The position numbers were made by a program, and so were the translations under genes. Shown here piece after piece: positions 36,381 through 46,785 of a DNA stretch of 64,000 bases. The DNA comes from Yoonia litorea (GTDB lineage Bacteria > Pseudomonadota > Alphaproteobacteria > Rhodobacterales > Rhodobacteraceae). The notes beneath the pieces are model-generated. The model was not told where the DNA came from. It was given only the letters and a program-made list of their open reading frames with translations, and ran no database searches. The DNA lies in NCBI RefSeq assembly GCF_900114675.1, contig NZ_FOZM01000002.1, forward strand, positions 496,001 to 560,000, in the 5' to 3' direction. Position 1 is the first letter of the stretch, and each line of letters opens with the position of its first letter.

Positions 36381-36899
36381 TCAGTCGTTGTCTGTCAGCC
36401 CCGCGCCGGCTCCGGCGAGGCGAGAGGCGTCGCTTTCCGGCACATAGGTCTTGGCGGCAAGTGCTGACCAGACGTCCCAATCATCAGCGGGGATGCTGAC
36501 CGGCCCTGTTTTTGGGCGCAGCACTTCGGTATCGCTACGCGACAGGTGCAGCCCGTCCCATTGCAGGGCAATCCTGTCATTGGCAAGTGCTGCGCCGACG
36601 AGCCAGACGTGGCTCAGGTCCGACAGAGTTGCGGAATCGTAGCCCATCAAAAACGCATCCCTGATGATCGGCGCGATCATGGAGGCAGATCCTGCCTGCA
36701 CGACCACCCTGTCATCCTGCCAGTCGATCTGTGGCTCCGAAATCGGCTCTTGTAGCGCGTTTGTAATCACTTTTGCTTTGCCGCTGATGCCCAGCAGGTA
36801 TGTCGCGACAGCAGCAAGGTCTTCGGCCTGCCCAAGCGGCAGCCCTGCACCGCGCCCGGCCTTGAGAACAATACCGCCGACTTCGTTCAGCGACAGCAT
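36381..36899 (-). CDS. DUF3726 domain protein
   Basis: 172 residues. The opening MLSLNEVGGIVLKAGRGAGL with PLGQAEDLAAVATYLL matches DUF3726, a family of unknown function in alphaproteobacteria. The rest is mixed alpha/beta with no signal peptide or membrane helix. The start ATG at 36899 overlaps the stop of the 549-residue gene by one base, so the two are translationally coupled. Assignment is by motif memory and not confirmed. Confidence 0.75.
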   Translation of the reverse strand: MLSLNEVGGIVLKAGRGAGLPLGQAEDLAAVATYLLGISGKAKVITNALQEPISEPQIDWQDDRVVVQAGSASMIAPIIRDAFLMGYDSATLSDLSHVWLVGAALANDRIALQWDGLHLSRSDTEVLRPKTGPVSIPADDWDVWSALAAKTYVPESDASRLAGAGAGLTDND

Positions 36900-38548
36900 C
36901 AGATGGAGGCCACCGGCAGCCACCAGTCATCGGCATCGTCCAGCCCGTCAAAAAGCGGCGCGCCCTGACACAACGTGATCCGCGTCCAGCGATCTGACTT
37001 GGGATCGAATTTTGCCGCACCGAAAAAGGCAAGTTTGCAGCGCAGGATATCAATCGGCAGACAGGTCTCTGAAATCAGGTTATCGCGGATCTCGGCGTAG
37101 GCGTGGGTCGCAAGCGTCTGCACGCGTCTGACCGCACCGCGATGGGCCGGTGCCTCTGCCAAGAACCTGCCAACGGGCGTTGCGTCATTTGGCAAGGCAA
37201 GTGCCAAAGCCTTGACCTGTCGCGCGATGTCGAGTGGTGATTCAAGCTCGGCACCTTCTTCGCTGTGGCGATTGCCAAGGCGCGGCTCAAGTTTCTCTTC
37301 AGAGACATACCAGAACTGGGCACATTCCGTTGCCGCTTCGAAATCAGTCTTGAGCGCCCAATCCCAATCGTTCTGCACATGCGCCGTCAGATCGGCGCAG
37401 GTCATGGTGGGATCGATAACAGGCGTGAATGGTGTGGCCATGCAATCGGTCAATCCGTCAATCAGATCACCGAAGGGCTCAAGCATAAGGGCCGCGATCA
37501 ATTCCTGCGTATCGACAGAATACTGCGCGCTTTGGGTGATGATCGTATCAATCGGTGTGCGGGATGTCATCAGCTCGGGCGTCAGCGTATTGGCGAAGGC
37601 CGGCCACTCCGCCCGCAGCGTCTCGATCCTTTCAGCGGCAATGGCGTCAGGCACAGTCCATTCGGCAAGGTGCTGGGCTGTTCTGATGACAAGATCGTAA
37701 ATGCGCGCAATCTGATCGGGATCGAGGCTCGGGATCGCTCGCACCCGCGCGATGGCCGTCTCGCGGACCTGCATCCAGGCATCCAGCAGCAGCGGATGAT
37801 TGACAAGGAAAGGGGCCATCCCGAGGCCGGTGGAATTGCCAATCCCGAGGTGCCGCTTGATCTGCGGCGACAGTGCCGCGCCGCCAATATGTTCGGCCAG
37901 ATCATGCGTAAAGCCACGGATCAGCCAGACAGTCAGCATTTCCGCCATGAACGGCCCGCCCATGCCGGGGCGCGCGGCAATATGGGCCCGGTCCGCAATC
38001 CCGAACTTCCCGTTGCCGTAAACGGCTGTGGTGCGCATCAGATAGCCTGTTTCGCGGATTTTTGCCGCGTCGGGCTGTTTGCCGGCTTTCAGGGCCGAAG
38101 TGACATGATCGAACAGGCGCACGGATTTGTTGGCACGGCTCAGCACAAGGTCGCGTGCGGTAAAACGCGCGGCTTCCTGTTTCGGGGCGGATGCCACGAT
38201 CCGCGCAATTTCCTCAGCCGTGGGGACCCCGTCATAAAGCACATACGCTGTGTCCCAGGCCGTCGCGATAACCCGGTCAGTGCGCATCTCTGGCGGCAAA
38301 TCGGTCGAGATCGCAACCAGCGTGTAAACATAGCCCCCAAGGCTGACCTGATAGGTCGCATGGCCGTAGCCATCAGGGGACATCTCCCAGACAGGGCGCG
38401 TCACTTGCGCCTTTTCGGCCGAAAGCCTGCGCATCAATGTGCGCAGAAAAGACAGTCGTGTCGGGAACGCCGCACCCATCCGTCGCAGCCGCATAACCTT
38501 TGATGCGGGGCGGAGTGGGCGTTGGGGAATGGCAGCAAAATCCTTCAT
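36899..38548 (-). CDS. Conserved protein of unknown function, partner of the DUF3726 gene
   Basis: 549 residues, soluble overall. The N terminus is basic (ASKVMRLRRMGAAFPTRLSF). Distinct regions are GYGHATYQVSLGGYVYTLVA, TAWDTAYVLYDGVPTAEEI, a central ETGYLMRTTAVYGNGKFGIA with RPGMGGPFMAEML, and LGIGNSTGLGMAPFLVNHPL. Several short Gly-rich loops suggest ligand binding, but no classical nucleotide or metal motif is seen. I do not recognise a named family. One-base overlap with the DUF3726 gene; tamA is divergent with a 124-base gap. Confidence 0.75.
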   Translation of the reverse strand: MKDFAAIPQRPLRPASKVMRLRRMGAAFPTRLSFLRTLMRRLSAEKAQVTRPVWEMSPDGYGHATYQVSLGGYVYTLVAISTDLPPEMRTDRVIATAWDTAYVLYDGVPTAEEIARIVASAPKQEAARFTARDLVLSRANKSVRLFDHVTSALKAGKQPDAAKIRETGYLMRTTAVYGNGKFGIADRAHIAARPGMGGPFMAEMLTVWLIRGFTHDLAEHIGGAALSPQIKRHLGIGNSTGLGMAPFLVNHPLLLDAWMQVRETAIARVRAIPSLDPDQIARIYDLVIRTAQHLAEWTVPDAIAAERIETLRAEWPAFANTLTPELMTSRTPIDTIITQSAQYSVDTQELIAALMLEPFGDLIDGLTDCMATPFTPVIDPTMTCADLTAHVQNDWDWALKTDFEAATECAQFWYVSEEKLEPRLGNRHSEEGAELESPLDIARQVKALALALPNDATPVGRFLAEAPAHRGAVRRVQTLATHAYAEIRDNLISETCLPIDILRCKLAFFGAAKFDPKSDRWTRITLCQGAPLFDGLDDADDWWLPVASI

Positions 38549-38672
38549 GGCCCAGACCTAGCGCGCATGTCGGCCTGCGCCTAGTTGAAAAGCGACATTT
38601 CAAAGGTATGTCATTGGTCATCGCGTCAGGCTTTGTATAGCGTGGCGGGCAGGGGGCTAGTGCGAAGGGTGG

Positions 38673-40466
38673 ATGTCAATGAATTTGGTGCGATGGGCAG
38701 CAATAGCTCTGACAGGAACGGTCACTTCGCTGGGAACCGGGGTGGTTGCGCAGGACGTGACGCTTGAGACAGATCGCGCGCGCGAGGCATTGCAGTCGGC
38801 GTCTTTGCTGTTGTCGCTCGACGATGAGGCCGCACCGCAGGACTATGTCGCTGCAGCCCGCGCCGACTACCGGCGACTTTTGACCGCGCTTTACGCCGAA
38901 GGGTTCTATGGTGGTGCCGTTTCCATCACGCTTGACGGCACCGAGGCCGCGAATGTCGCGCCTTTGGCCGCACCAGGGTCCATCGAAAACGTGGTGATCA
39001 CAGTCGATGCAGGACCACGGTTCCGCTTTGGTGATGTTGCGATTTCGCCTTTGCCGCAAGGCACCACGCTTGATGCAGACCTTGGCCCGCGCCAGCCTGC
39101 ACGCTCCGGCGAAATTCAGGAGGCGGTCTCTGGTGCGATCGCAACGTGGCGCGATCTGGGCTATGCCAAAGTCTCTGTCGCAGATCAGTCCATCGTGGCC
39201 CGTCACCCTGAAAACCTGTTGAATGTTGCCGTGACACTCGACACAGGTCCGCGCCTGCGGTTCGGGGAACTCACCGTCACCGGCAACCGTGTGGTCAGTG
39301 ATGCACGCATCCGCCAAATCGCCGGCTTGCCAACGGGCGAGGTTTTCTCGCCTGATGAACTTGCCGCGGCAGAGCGGCGTCTGCGCCGGACTGGCACATT
39401 CGAAAGTGTTTCCTTCACGGAGGCCGATCAGATCGCGGATGGCGACCGTCTGCCGATCACGGCTCTGATCTCGGAGGCCAAGCCGCGCCGGATCGGTTTC
39501 GGCATCGAGCTTTCATCCATCGAAGGGCTCACCTTGTCGAGCTACTGGCTACACCGCAACTTCTTGGGCGGTGCGGAACGGTTCAGGGCAGAGGCAGAGG
39601 TTTCAGGCATCGCCGGTGAAACCGGCGGTATCGACTACAGCCTTGGTGCGAATTTCAATCGCCCCGCCGTGTTCGGCCCCGATACAGATTATTTCCTCGA
39701 AGCACAGATTTCCCGCGAGGACGAACCGGAGTTCCTGATCGACAAGATTGCGATCGAAACCGGCTTTTCACGGATCATATCAGAGGATCTGACCGTGCGT
39801 GCTGGTGTGGGCGTCCTGCGTGCCCGCGAAGAGCGCGAAAGCGAGACACGGGAATACACGCTTTTCACCCTACCACTTGATGCAACGCTTGATCGCCGCG
39901 ACGCTCCAAGCAACGCCAGAAACGGCTATTTCATCGACGTCTCAGCCACACCCTTTATCAGCGCCGATGGCGACATCGCAGGTGCGCGCAGCTTTGCTGA
40001 CCTGCGTGGTTACGTCACCGTGGGCGAGGAAGAGCGTCTGACCTTTGCCGGTCGCGGTCAGGTCGGCAGTATACTTGGGGCCTCCGTCGATGAGGCACCG
40101 GCAGACTTTCTGTTTTACTCAGGCGGCGGCGGCACGGTCCGCGGCCAGCCCTACAAAAGCCTTGGACTTGAAACCACCGAAGGTGGGGATGAGGTCACGA
40201 CAGGTGGAACGTCGTTTATCGGGGCGCAACTGGAAGCCCGCTATCTGTTTGGTGAAAACCTCGCCGTCGTTGGCTTTTACGACATCGGCCACGTCGGCCC
40301 GACCGCCACCCCGGCAGAGGATGGCGAATGGCACGCAGGGACCGGGCTGGGCGTGCGCTACAACACCGGGATCGGGCCGATCAGATTGGATATCGGCACA
40401 CCGGCATCAGGTGATGATGCCTTCGGGGCGGTTCAGGTTTACATCGGGATAGGGCAGGCGTTTTGA
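38673..40466 (+). CDS. tamA: TamA/BamA-family outer-membrane protein
   Basis: 597 residues with a signal peptide cleaved near GVVAQ. POTRA-like domains follow, for example VDAGPRFRFGDVAIS and DTGPRLRFGELTVTGNRVVS with RRLRRTGTFESVSF. From about residue 300 there is a 16-strand-type barrel with GGTVRGQPYKSLG, the conserved surface-antigen motif. The protein ends in Phe (YIGIGQAF) as expected for an outer-membrane barrel. TamA works with TamB to insert outer-membrane proteins or move phospholipid. It overlaps tamB by four bases. Confidence 0.94.
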   Translation: MSMNLVRWAAIALTGTVTSLGTGVVAQDVTLETDRAREALQSASLLLSLDDEAAPQDYVAAARADYRRLLTALYAEGFYGGAVSITLDGTEAANVAPLAAPGSIENVVITVDAGPRFRFGDVAISPLPQGTTLDADLGPRQPARSGEIQEAVSGAIATWRDLGYAKVSVADQSIVARHPENLLNVAVTLDTGPRLRFGELTVTGNRVVSDARIRQIAGLPTGEVFSPDELAAAERRLRRTGTFESVSFTEADQIADGDRLPITALISEAKPRRIGFGIELSSIEGLTLSSYWLHRNFLGGAERFRAEAEVSGIAGETGGIDYSLGANFNRPAVFGPDTDYFLEAQISREDEPEFLIDKIAIETGFSRIISEDLTVRAGVGVLRAREERESETREYTLFTLPLDATLDRRDAPSNARNGYFIDVSATPFISADGDIAGARSFADLRGYVTVGEEERLTFAGRGQVGSILGASVDEAPADFLFYSGGGGTVRGQPYKSLGLETTEGGDEVTTGGTSFIGAQLEARYLFGENLAVVGFYDIGHVGPTATPAEDGEWHAGTGLGVRYNTGIGPIRLDIGTPASGDDAFGAVQVYIGIGQAF

Positions 40467-43400
40467 ACAGATATGTGATCTTTGCATGTGCCTGCCTCAG
40501 CGCAGGTTGGGCATTCGGACAATCATCTGACGATGACAAGGGCTATCTGACCACGCTGATCGAGGACAATCTTTCGGGCGCTGGCAGGTCTGTCGAAATC
40601 GTGGGCTTCACAGGCGCGCTCAGTTCCGAGGCGACAATCGAGCAGATGACAATCGCGGACTCAGAAGGCATCTGGCTGACGCTTGAGGATGTCGTGCTCA
40701 CGTGGAACCGCAGCGCCTTGCTGCGCGGCGCGATTGACGTGGAACAACTGCGCGCCGAACAGATCACCGTCGCCCGCGCCCCAATCGGAGAAGACACCGG
40801 ACCAAGCCCCGAAGCACAGCCATTTTCGCTGCCGGAACTGCCTGTCAGCGTCAATCTCGATACGCTCCAGATTGACAATATCACGCTTGCGCCGGTGTTT
40901 CTGGGCGAAGAGGTGTCATTCTCGCTCACCGGAGAAGCTGAACTTGCCGGTGGCGAAGGGGCTGCCAACATTACCGCCACGCGGCTCGGCGAAAAGCGCG
41001 GGGTTTTCGAAATAGCTGGCGCCTATGCCAACGAAACCCGCGAACTTGATCTGCTCTTGCGCCTTGACGAGGGGCCAGACGGCATCGCCGCGCGCTTGAT
41101 TGACCTGCCGGGTCGGCCCGCCGTGCGGCTTGAGGTCGCTGGCGATGCGCCGCTGAGTGATTTCACCGCAACGCTTGCGCTGGCCACAGATGGTGAGGAC
41201 CGCCTGAGCGGCACCTTTGCAACTGTTGAACAAGACAGCGGCCAGCGCATCACCGTTGATCTGGGCGGAGACGTTTCTCCGCTTTTTGCGCCGGCCTATC
41301 GTGGCTTCTTTGGTGATGATGCCAGCCTTCAGGCCGAGGTGATCCGTGGTGCTGACGGCAGCGTCGATATTCCGCTGCTGGCGCTTGATGCAGGACGGCT
41401 GACACTTGACGGCACATTGGCCATCGACGAAAGCGGCTGGCCCTCATTGATCAATCTCACCGGTGGGATCACGCCGCTGGGCGACCAGCCTGTCTTGTTG
41501 CCACTGTCCGGTGCGGAAACCTTTGTAGAGGGTCTCGATATCGCCGTGACCTACGATGTCGCGGTCTCAGACGACTGGCGGGCCGATATCGTGCTTGAAG
41601 GATTGGCGCAAACGGGCTTGCGGGTCGAGACGATCAATCTGACCGGCGGCGGCCTGATCCGCCCGCCACAGCCAGGCGAAACACCGGCGTTCTCGGCACG
41701 GATGCGCTATGCCGCCGAAGGTGTGGCGTTTGACGATGCAGCGGCACAGACCGCCTTTGGTGATCGCGTCGAAGGGCTTTTCGTGGCCTCCCGCGAAGGT
41801 GGCAGCACGACTGAGATCAGCACGCTCACCTTGAACGGTGCCGGTCTAGAGGTCGAGGCGCAGGCCGTCATTGCTGGTGCCTCGCGCGGTTTTGAAACCG
41901 AAGCCACGCTCACCGCCGGTATCGAGGGACTGGGGCGGTTTTCGACTTTGGTCGGGCGTCCGCTGGGTGGCGCGGCATCGGTTGACGTCGTCGTCTCTGC
42001 GACGCCGCTTGACGGGCTTTTCGATGTTTCACTGGATGGTGTCACGCGCGACCTCAGCGTCGGCATCGCACAGATTGATCCGGTTCTGGCAGGGCAAGGT
42101 GACATCGCTTTGCGCGCGGTCAGGGACACAGCAGGCACGCGTCTGGAAGACCTGACCGTACGGACTTTGCAGGCCCGCCTTCAGGCCAGCGGTGCGCTGA
42201 CCTCGAACGGTGGCGAAGGTGACTTCAACGCGCGTCTGTCCGATCTCGCACTTGTCCTGCCCGAGCTTGCAGGCCCCGCGACCCTCACCGGGGATGTCAG
42301 TCAGGACGATGCGGGCGTGATCCGCTTTGACGTGGTGGCACAAGCCGCAGAGAGCGAAATCGCAACGCAGGGTTTTGTCACATCTGACGGGACCGGCCCG
42401 ATCATCGACGCAACCGCGCAAGCCGTGATCAGTGATTTGACACGTTTCGCGGAACTGGCTGACAGCCCGCTTGCAGGGCGTGTCGATCTTGATCTGGAAG
42501 GGCGGGTGGACACGGAAAGCCTGCGCTTTGACCTGAGTGTGACTGGCGAGACCCGTGATATCGAGACAGGGTTTGCACGGATCGATCCTTTCCTTGCGGG
42601 GCGCAGCACGATCACAGGCGCAGTGCAACGGGTTGCTGACGATCGCTTTGTTCTGGCTGATCTGGCCGTCATTACACCGAGTGCGCGCCTCATTGGTGCC
42701 GCTGACGTTGATCTTGACGGAAGCAACACTGCCGACCTGCGCTTTACGGTCAATGATGCCGCGATGCTTGAGCCAAGTCTGTCTGGCCCGATGATCATCG
42801 CACTTGAGGCTACACCGGCCCCTGATGATGCAACGGCCGCGCAACTGTCGGTCAATGGTGCCGGCGCTGACGTGCTGGCAGATGTGATCATCGCATCGCC
42901 TGCAAATAAGCGCGAAGTATCCGGCACAGTTACAGCAGATGTCGCGCGCCTGTCGGCCTTTGCCGATCTGGCGGGGCGTGACCTTGCCGGTCAACTCAAC
43001 CTCACCGCATCAGGCAGCGTTTTGCCCGATTTGTCGGCCTTCGATGCGCAGGTCAATCTGCGCAGCGAGGATCTGCAGGTCGGTATTCCGACGGTTGATC
43101 CGCTTCTTGCCGGAACCGGCCGGATCAATGCCACTGTTGCGCTTGAAGATGGCGTTTTGGGGGTTCGGACGCTTGAGGTCTCGACACGCGAGGTATCAAT
43201 CGTGGCGGCGCTGAATGGTGCGCAAGGTTTCGGGCAAGGCCGCTTTAATGCAAGCTTGCGCAACGTAGGCGTGCTGACCGATCAAATCAGCGGACCGGTG
43301 CGCGCCACTGGCACCGCATCGCTCGACGAAAACGGGGTCTGGGGCATTGACGCGACAGGCACCGGTCCCGGAGGACTTGGGGCCGACATTGCCGGTCAGA

Positions 43401-44713
43401 TCGCACCTGACGGGCGGCTGGACATTGATATCGACGGCAGCGCACCGCTTGCGCTGGCCAATGCGGCACTCGATCCGCGTCGCCTGAGCGGGCAGGCCAA
43501 CTTTGACCTCAGCGTCGAAGGTCAGCCATCGCTTGAGGCGGTGAGCGGACGTGTCACCTTTGACAACGGACGCCTTGCGGCCCCGACACTGGGCGAGGCT
43601 TTGACCGACATTACCGGCGGTATCACGCTTACATCAGGACGCGCGCAGATTGATCTGCAAAGTGCCGTGGAAACAGGCGGAAGCCTGAGTGTCAGCGGCC
43701 CTGTCGCCCTGACCCCGCCCAATGATGCCGATCTGACGATCCGCCTGAATAATGTGGTGGTGCGCGACCCCGAACTTTACCGCACCGAGGTCAACGGTGG
43801 GATCGAGGTTGATGGACCATTGCAGGGCGGCGCACGGATCACTGGCACACTCAATCTGGGTCAGACAGATGTGCAGGTGCCGTCTTCCTCGATCAGTGGT
43901 CTGGGTGATCTTCCCGATGTATCCCATATCGCACCTCCGGCAGATGTGCGGCGCACCTTGGCGCGGGCTGGTGTGCTGGGCGGCGAAAGTGGCAATGGCG
44001 GTGGCGTGACCAGACGGCCATACCCGCTTGATCTGACAATCAACGCCCCCTCGCGGATCTTCATCCGCGGGCGCGGACTGGATGCCGAACTTGGCGGATC
44101 GCTCAACATCGGCGGCACAACCGCCGATGTGATCCCTGTGGGCCGCTTCACGCTGGTGCGGGGGCGGATTGATATTCTGCAACAACGCTTTGCCCTCACC
44201 GAAGGGATCGCGACGCTGCAAGGGGACTTCGAGCCTTTCATCCGGTTGGTCGCCACTACGGAAACCGAGACGGGCACGGTCATCAATATCATCGTTGAAG
44301 GCCCTGCAGGATCACCTGAAGTGCGGTTTGTCTCTGTCCCTGAACTGCCGCAGGACGAGGTCTTGGCGCAGTTGATCTTTGGCCGTGATCTGGAAAGCAT
44401 CAGCGCCTTGCAGGCGGTGCAACTGGCCTCGGCGATCAGCACGCTGGCCGGACGCGGCGGCGGCACGCTTGACCGCTTCAGGGCAGGGCTCGGCCTTGAT
44501 GATTTCGACGTGACCACCGATGAGGAAGGCAACGCCGCCGTGCGCGCCGGGGCCTATCTTTCGGACAACGTCTACACGGATGTGACGGTGACGAGCGAGG
44601 GGGAAACCGAGATTAACCTCAACCTCGATATCACCAACGAAATCACCGCCAAAGGCAGCGTTGATCAGGACGGCGAGACGAGCGTCGGTATCTTCTTCGA
44701 GCGCGATTACTGA
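40463..44713 (+). CDS. tamB: Translocation and assembly module protein TamB
   Basis: 1416 residues, a periplasm-spanning beta-helical protein of the AsmA/VPS13-like (DUF490) type. An N-terminal hydrophobic segment (residues 3-18) anchors or exports it. The long middle is a repetitive beta-strand array: the unit ADLARLSAFADLAGRDLAG and similar occur about every 140 residues. The C-terminal TamB domain includes LVRGRIDILQQRFALTEG and VPELPQDEVLAQLIFGRDLESI. The start is TTG at 40463, overlapping the tamA stop (TTGA), a tight coupling. Confidence 0.95.
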   Translation: MNRYVIFACACLSAGWAFGQSSDDDKGYLTTLIEDNLSGAGRSVEIVGFTGALSSEATIEQMTIADSEGIWLTLEDVVLTWNRSALLRGAIDVEQLRAEQITVARAPIGEDTGPSPEAQPFSLPELPVSVNLDTLQIDNITLAPVFLGEEVSFSLTGEAELAGGEGAANITATRLGEKRGVFEIAGAYANETRELDLLLRLDEGPDGIAARLIDLPGRPAVRLEVAGDAPLSDFTATLALATDGEDRLSGTFATVEQDSGQRITVDLGGDVSPLFAPAYRGFFGDDASLQAEVIRGADGSVDIPLLALDAGRLTLDGTLAIDESGWPSLINLTGGITPLGDQPVLLPLSGAETFVEGLDIAVTYDVAVSDDWRADIVLEGLAQTGLRVETINLTGGGLIRPPQPGETPAFSARMRYAAEGVAFDDAAAQTAFGDRVEGLFVASREGGSTTEISTLTLNGAGLEVEAQAVIAGASRGFETEATLTAGIEGLGRFSTLVGRPLGGAASVDVVVSATPLDGLFDVSLDGVTRDLSVGIAQIDPVLAGQGDIALRAVRDTAGTRLEDLTVRTLQARLQASGALTSNGGEGDFNARLSDLALVLPELAGPATLTGDVSQDDAGVIRFDVVAQAAESEIATQGFVTSDGTGPIIDATAQAVISDLTRFAELADSPLAGRVDLDLEGRVDTESLRFDLSVTGETRDIETGFARIDPFLAGRSTITGAVQRVADDRFVLADLAVITPSARLIGAADVDLDGSNTADLRFTVNDAAMLEPSLSGPMIIALEATPAPDDATAAQLSVNGAGADVLADVIIASPANKREVSGTVTADVARLSAFADLAGRDLAGQLNLTASGSVLPDLSAFDAQVNLRSEDLQVGIPTVDPLLAGTGRINATVALEDGVLGVRTLEVSTREVSIVAALNGAQGFGQGRFNASLRNVGVLTDQISGPVRATGTASLDENGVWGIDATGTGPGGLGADIAGQIAPDGRLDIDIDGSAPLALANAALDPRRLSGQANFDLSVEGQPSLEAVSGRVTFDNGRLAAPTLGEALTDITGGITLTSGRAQIDLQSAVETGGSLSVSGPVALTPPNDADLTIRLNNVVVRDPELYRTEVNGGIEVDGPLQGGARITGTLNLGQTDVQVPSSSISGLGDLPDVSHIAPPADVRRTLARAGVLGGESGNGGGVTRRPYPLDLTINAPSRIFIRGRGLDAELGGSLNIGGTTADVIPVGRFTLVRGRIDILQQRFALTEGIATLQGDFEPFIRLVATTETETGTVINIIVEGPAGSPEVRFVSVPELPQDEVLAQLIFGRDLESISALQAVQLASAISTLAGRGGGTLDRFRAGLGLDDFDVTTDEEGNAAVRAGAYLSDNVYTDVTVTSEGETEINLNLDITNEITAKGSVDQDGETSVGIFFERDY

Positions 44714-44724
44714 TCCGCCAATGA

Positions 44725-44787
44725 GAGGAGGGGGCTTTGCCCCCGGCGCTACCCGCGCCCCCCCCAGGATATTTCAGGGCCAGTAAT
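44725..44787. repeat. Dispersed hairpin element, copy 2
   Basis: About 63 bases after the tamB stop, with GGGGGC-TTT-GCCCCC (44730-44744), a GC-rich middle and CCCCCAGGATATTTC. It is an inverted copy of 25114-25175 and lies between the convergent tamB and oppF ends, where it could terminate both transcripts. Confidence 0.75.
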
Positions 44788-44810
44788 GACCGGATATGCG
44801 CGTTTCGGTG

Positions 44811-45818
44811 TTAGCCGTTCACCGCCAGAACCTGTTCGGCCTCATGGTAGGGGCAGGCCACGAAATGCCGACCGCCGATGTCCTGCAACGCTGGCACCTC
44901 TTGCGCGCAGGAGCTTCTGGCCTTGGGGCAACGGGTGCGGAACACACAGCCTGATGGCGGCGACAGGGGTGAGGGAAGCTCACCTTCAAGGATCGGACGC
45001 GGGCGGGCCTTTTCCAGAACCGGATCGGGGATCGGGACCGAGGCGATGAGGGCCTGACTGTAAGGGTGCTCTGGCAGGGTGGTCAGCTTGCGCGCTTCGG
45101 CGGTTTCCATGACCCGCCCGAGGTAGAGCACCAGCACGCGGTCGCTGATGTGTTTGACCACGCTGAGGTCGTGGGCAATGAAGATCATCGACAACCCCAT
45201 ATCACGGCGAAGTTCCATCAGCAGGTTGATCACCTGCGCCTGCACCGACACATCGAGCGCCGACACCGGTTCGTCGCAGATGATCAGCTTTGGCTTCAGG
45301 ATCAGGGCCCGCGCGATCCCGATGCGCTGACACTGACCGCCGGAGAACTCGTGCGGGTAGCGGTTGATGAGGTTGGGCAGAAGACCCACCCGTTCCATCA
45401 GCTCACCCACCCGTTTCTTGACCTCTTTGCGCGGCGTGCCGGGTTCATGTGTGATCAGCGGTTCTGCGATGATCTCGCCCACGGTCATGCGCGGGTTCAG
45501 CGCCGCCAGAGGATCCTGAAAGATCATCTGCACATCACGCCGATGCACGCGGCGCTGGCGTGGGTCCATATTGGCGAGATCGGACCCTTCGAACATGATG
45601 TGACCGCCAGAGGACGGCAGGGTGCCGACAACGGCCCGCGCAATCGTCGATTTGCCAGAGCCGCTTTCGCCGACGATGCCCAGACATTCGCCGGGGGCGA
45701 TGTCGAAAGAGACCTCTGACACCGCATGCAGCTTGCGTGGCGGTGTCCAGGGCCATGACCCCGGCCTGCGGACGTCAAAGGTGACAGAGAGGTCACGCAC
45801 TGAAAGAAGCGGGGTCAT
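44811..45818 (-). CDS. oppF: Oligopeptide ABC transporter ATP-binding protein OppF
   Basis: 335 residues. Walker A is [16 protein letters not shown], the signature is [15 protein letters not shown], and Walker B is [15 protein letters not shown]. The C-terminal oligopeptide-type extension has [20 protein letters not shown] with the conserved cysteines. It energises import with OppD. Its start overlaps the oppD stop by four bases. It ends the five-gene operon. Confidence 0.95.
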   Translation of the reverse strand: MTPLLSVRDLSVTFDVRRPGSWPWTPPRKLHAVSEVSFDIAPGECLGIVGESGSGKSTIARAVVGTLPSSGGHIMFEGSDLANMDPRQRRVHRRDVQMIFQDPLAALNPRMTVGEIIAEPLITHEPGTPRKEVKKRVGELMERVGLLPNLINRYPHEFSGGQCQRIGIARALILKPKLIICDEPVSALDVSVQAQVINLLMELRRDMGLSMIFIAHDLSVVKHISDRVLVLYLGRVMETAEARKLTTLPEHPYSQALIASVPIPDPVLEKARPRPILEGELPSPLSPPSGCVFRTRCPKARSSCAQEVPALQDIGGRHFVACPYHEAEQVLAVNG

Positions 45819-46783
45819 GGGGCAACCTCCATTGCGGGAAGATGGCAGGCGCGACGCCGCTGGCCATTGGTTTCAAGCGCCGGGCGGTCTGTCGGGCAAT
45901 GATCCATCACCTGCGCGCAGCGCGGCGAGAACGGGCAACCCGGCGGCAGATGCGACATGTCAGGGGGCTCGCCAGCGATCGTCATCAGCTCGCCCTGATC
46001 CTGATCGAGACGCGGAACGGCCTGAAGCAGGCCTTTGGTGTAAGGGTGTGTCGGTGCGGCAAAGATATCGGTGGTCGGTCCTTCTTCCATGATCTGGCCG
46101 CCATACATCACCAGCGTCCGGTCACAAAAGCCTGCGACGATCCCGAGGTCATGGGTGATCAGGATCACAGCCGTGCCGAAATCCTCGCGGATGTCGGCCA
46201 GAAGCTGCATGATCTGCGCCTGCACGGTCACGTCGAGCGCGGTTGTGGGTTCATCCGCAATCAGCAGGCGCGGCTGGCACAAGAGCGACATGGCAATCAT
46301 GATCCGCTGACGCATCCCGCCTGAAAATTCGTGCGGGAACATCGAAATCCGCGCCTTGGCGTCGGGGATGCGCACCGCGTCGAGCATTTTGGCTGACTCG
46401 GCGATAGCGGCCTGCTTGCCCATGCCTTTGTGCAACATCAGCACCTCGGCCATCTGGTCGCTGACCCTCAGATAGGGATTGAGCGAGGTCATCGGGTCCT
46501 GAAAGATCATCGCCATGTCTTTGGAGCGGATCTTGTTCAGCTGGCTCTGGTTCATCCCCAACAGCTCATGCCCGTCGAATTTTGCCGACCCGCTGGCCCG
46601 CCCGTTCTTGGCCAGAAGCCCCATCGCGGCAAAGGCCGTCTGGCTTTTGCCGGACCCGCTTTCACCGACGATGGCGAGCGTTTCGCCTTTGTCGATCCCG
46701 AATGACAGCCCGTTGACAGCATGGACGTCACCGTCATTGGTCGTGAATGTCACGTTGAGGTCGTTGATCTCAAGCAAGCTCAT
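45815..46783 (-). CDS. oppD: Oligopeptide ABC transporter ATP-binding protein OppD
   Basis: 322 residues. Walker [21 protein letters not shown], signature [16 protein letters not shown], Walker [18 protein letters not shown], and the C-terminal [14 protein letters not shown] segment with the conserved Cys pair of peptide importers. GESGSGKSQ is the usual OppD variant of the P loop. It overlaps oppF by four bases; oppC ends two bases upstream. Confidence 0.95.
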   Translation of the reverse strand: MSLLEINDLNVTFTTNDGDVHAVNGLSFGIDKGETLAIVGESGSGKSQTAFAAMGLLAKNGRASGSAKFDGHELLGMNQSQLNKIRSKDMAMIFQDPMTSLNPYLRVSDQMAEVLMLHKGMGKQAAIAESAKMLDAVRIPDAKARISMFPHEFSGGMRQRIMIAMSLLCQPRLLIADEPTTALDVTVQAQIMQLLADIREDFGTAVILITHDLGIVAGFCDRTLVMYGGQIMEEGPTTDIFAAPTHPYTKGLLQAVPRLDQDQGELMTIAGEPPDMSHLPPGCPFSPRCAQVMDHCPTDRPALETNGQRRRACHLPAMEVAP

Positions 46784-46785
46784 GC

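Noticed and set aside
37265..38503. Plus-strand open frame of about 412 codons
   Set aside because: It lies wholly antisense to the 549-residue gene; composition is Arg/His-rich as expected of an antisense shadow.
42029..42994. Minus-strand open frame of about 321 codons
   Set aside because: Antisense to tamB; its length follows from the codon bias of tamB.
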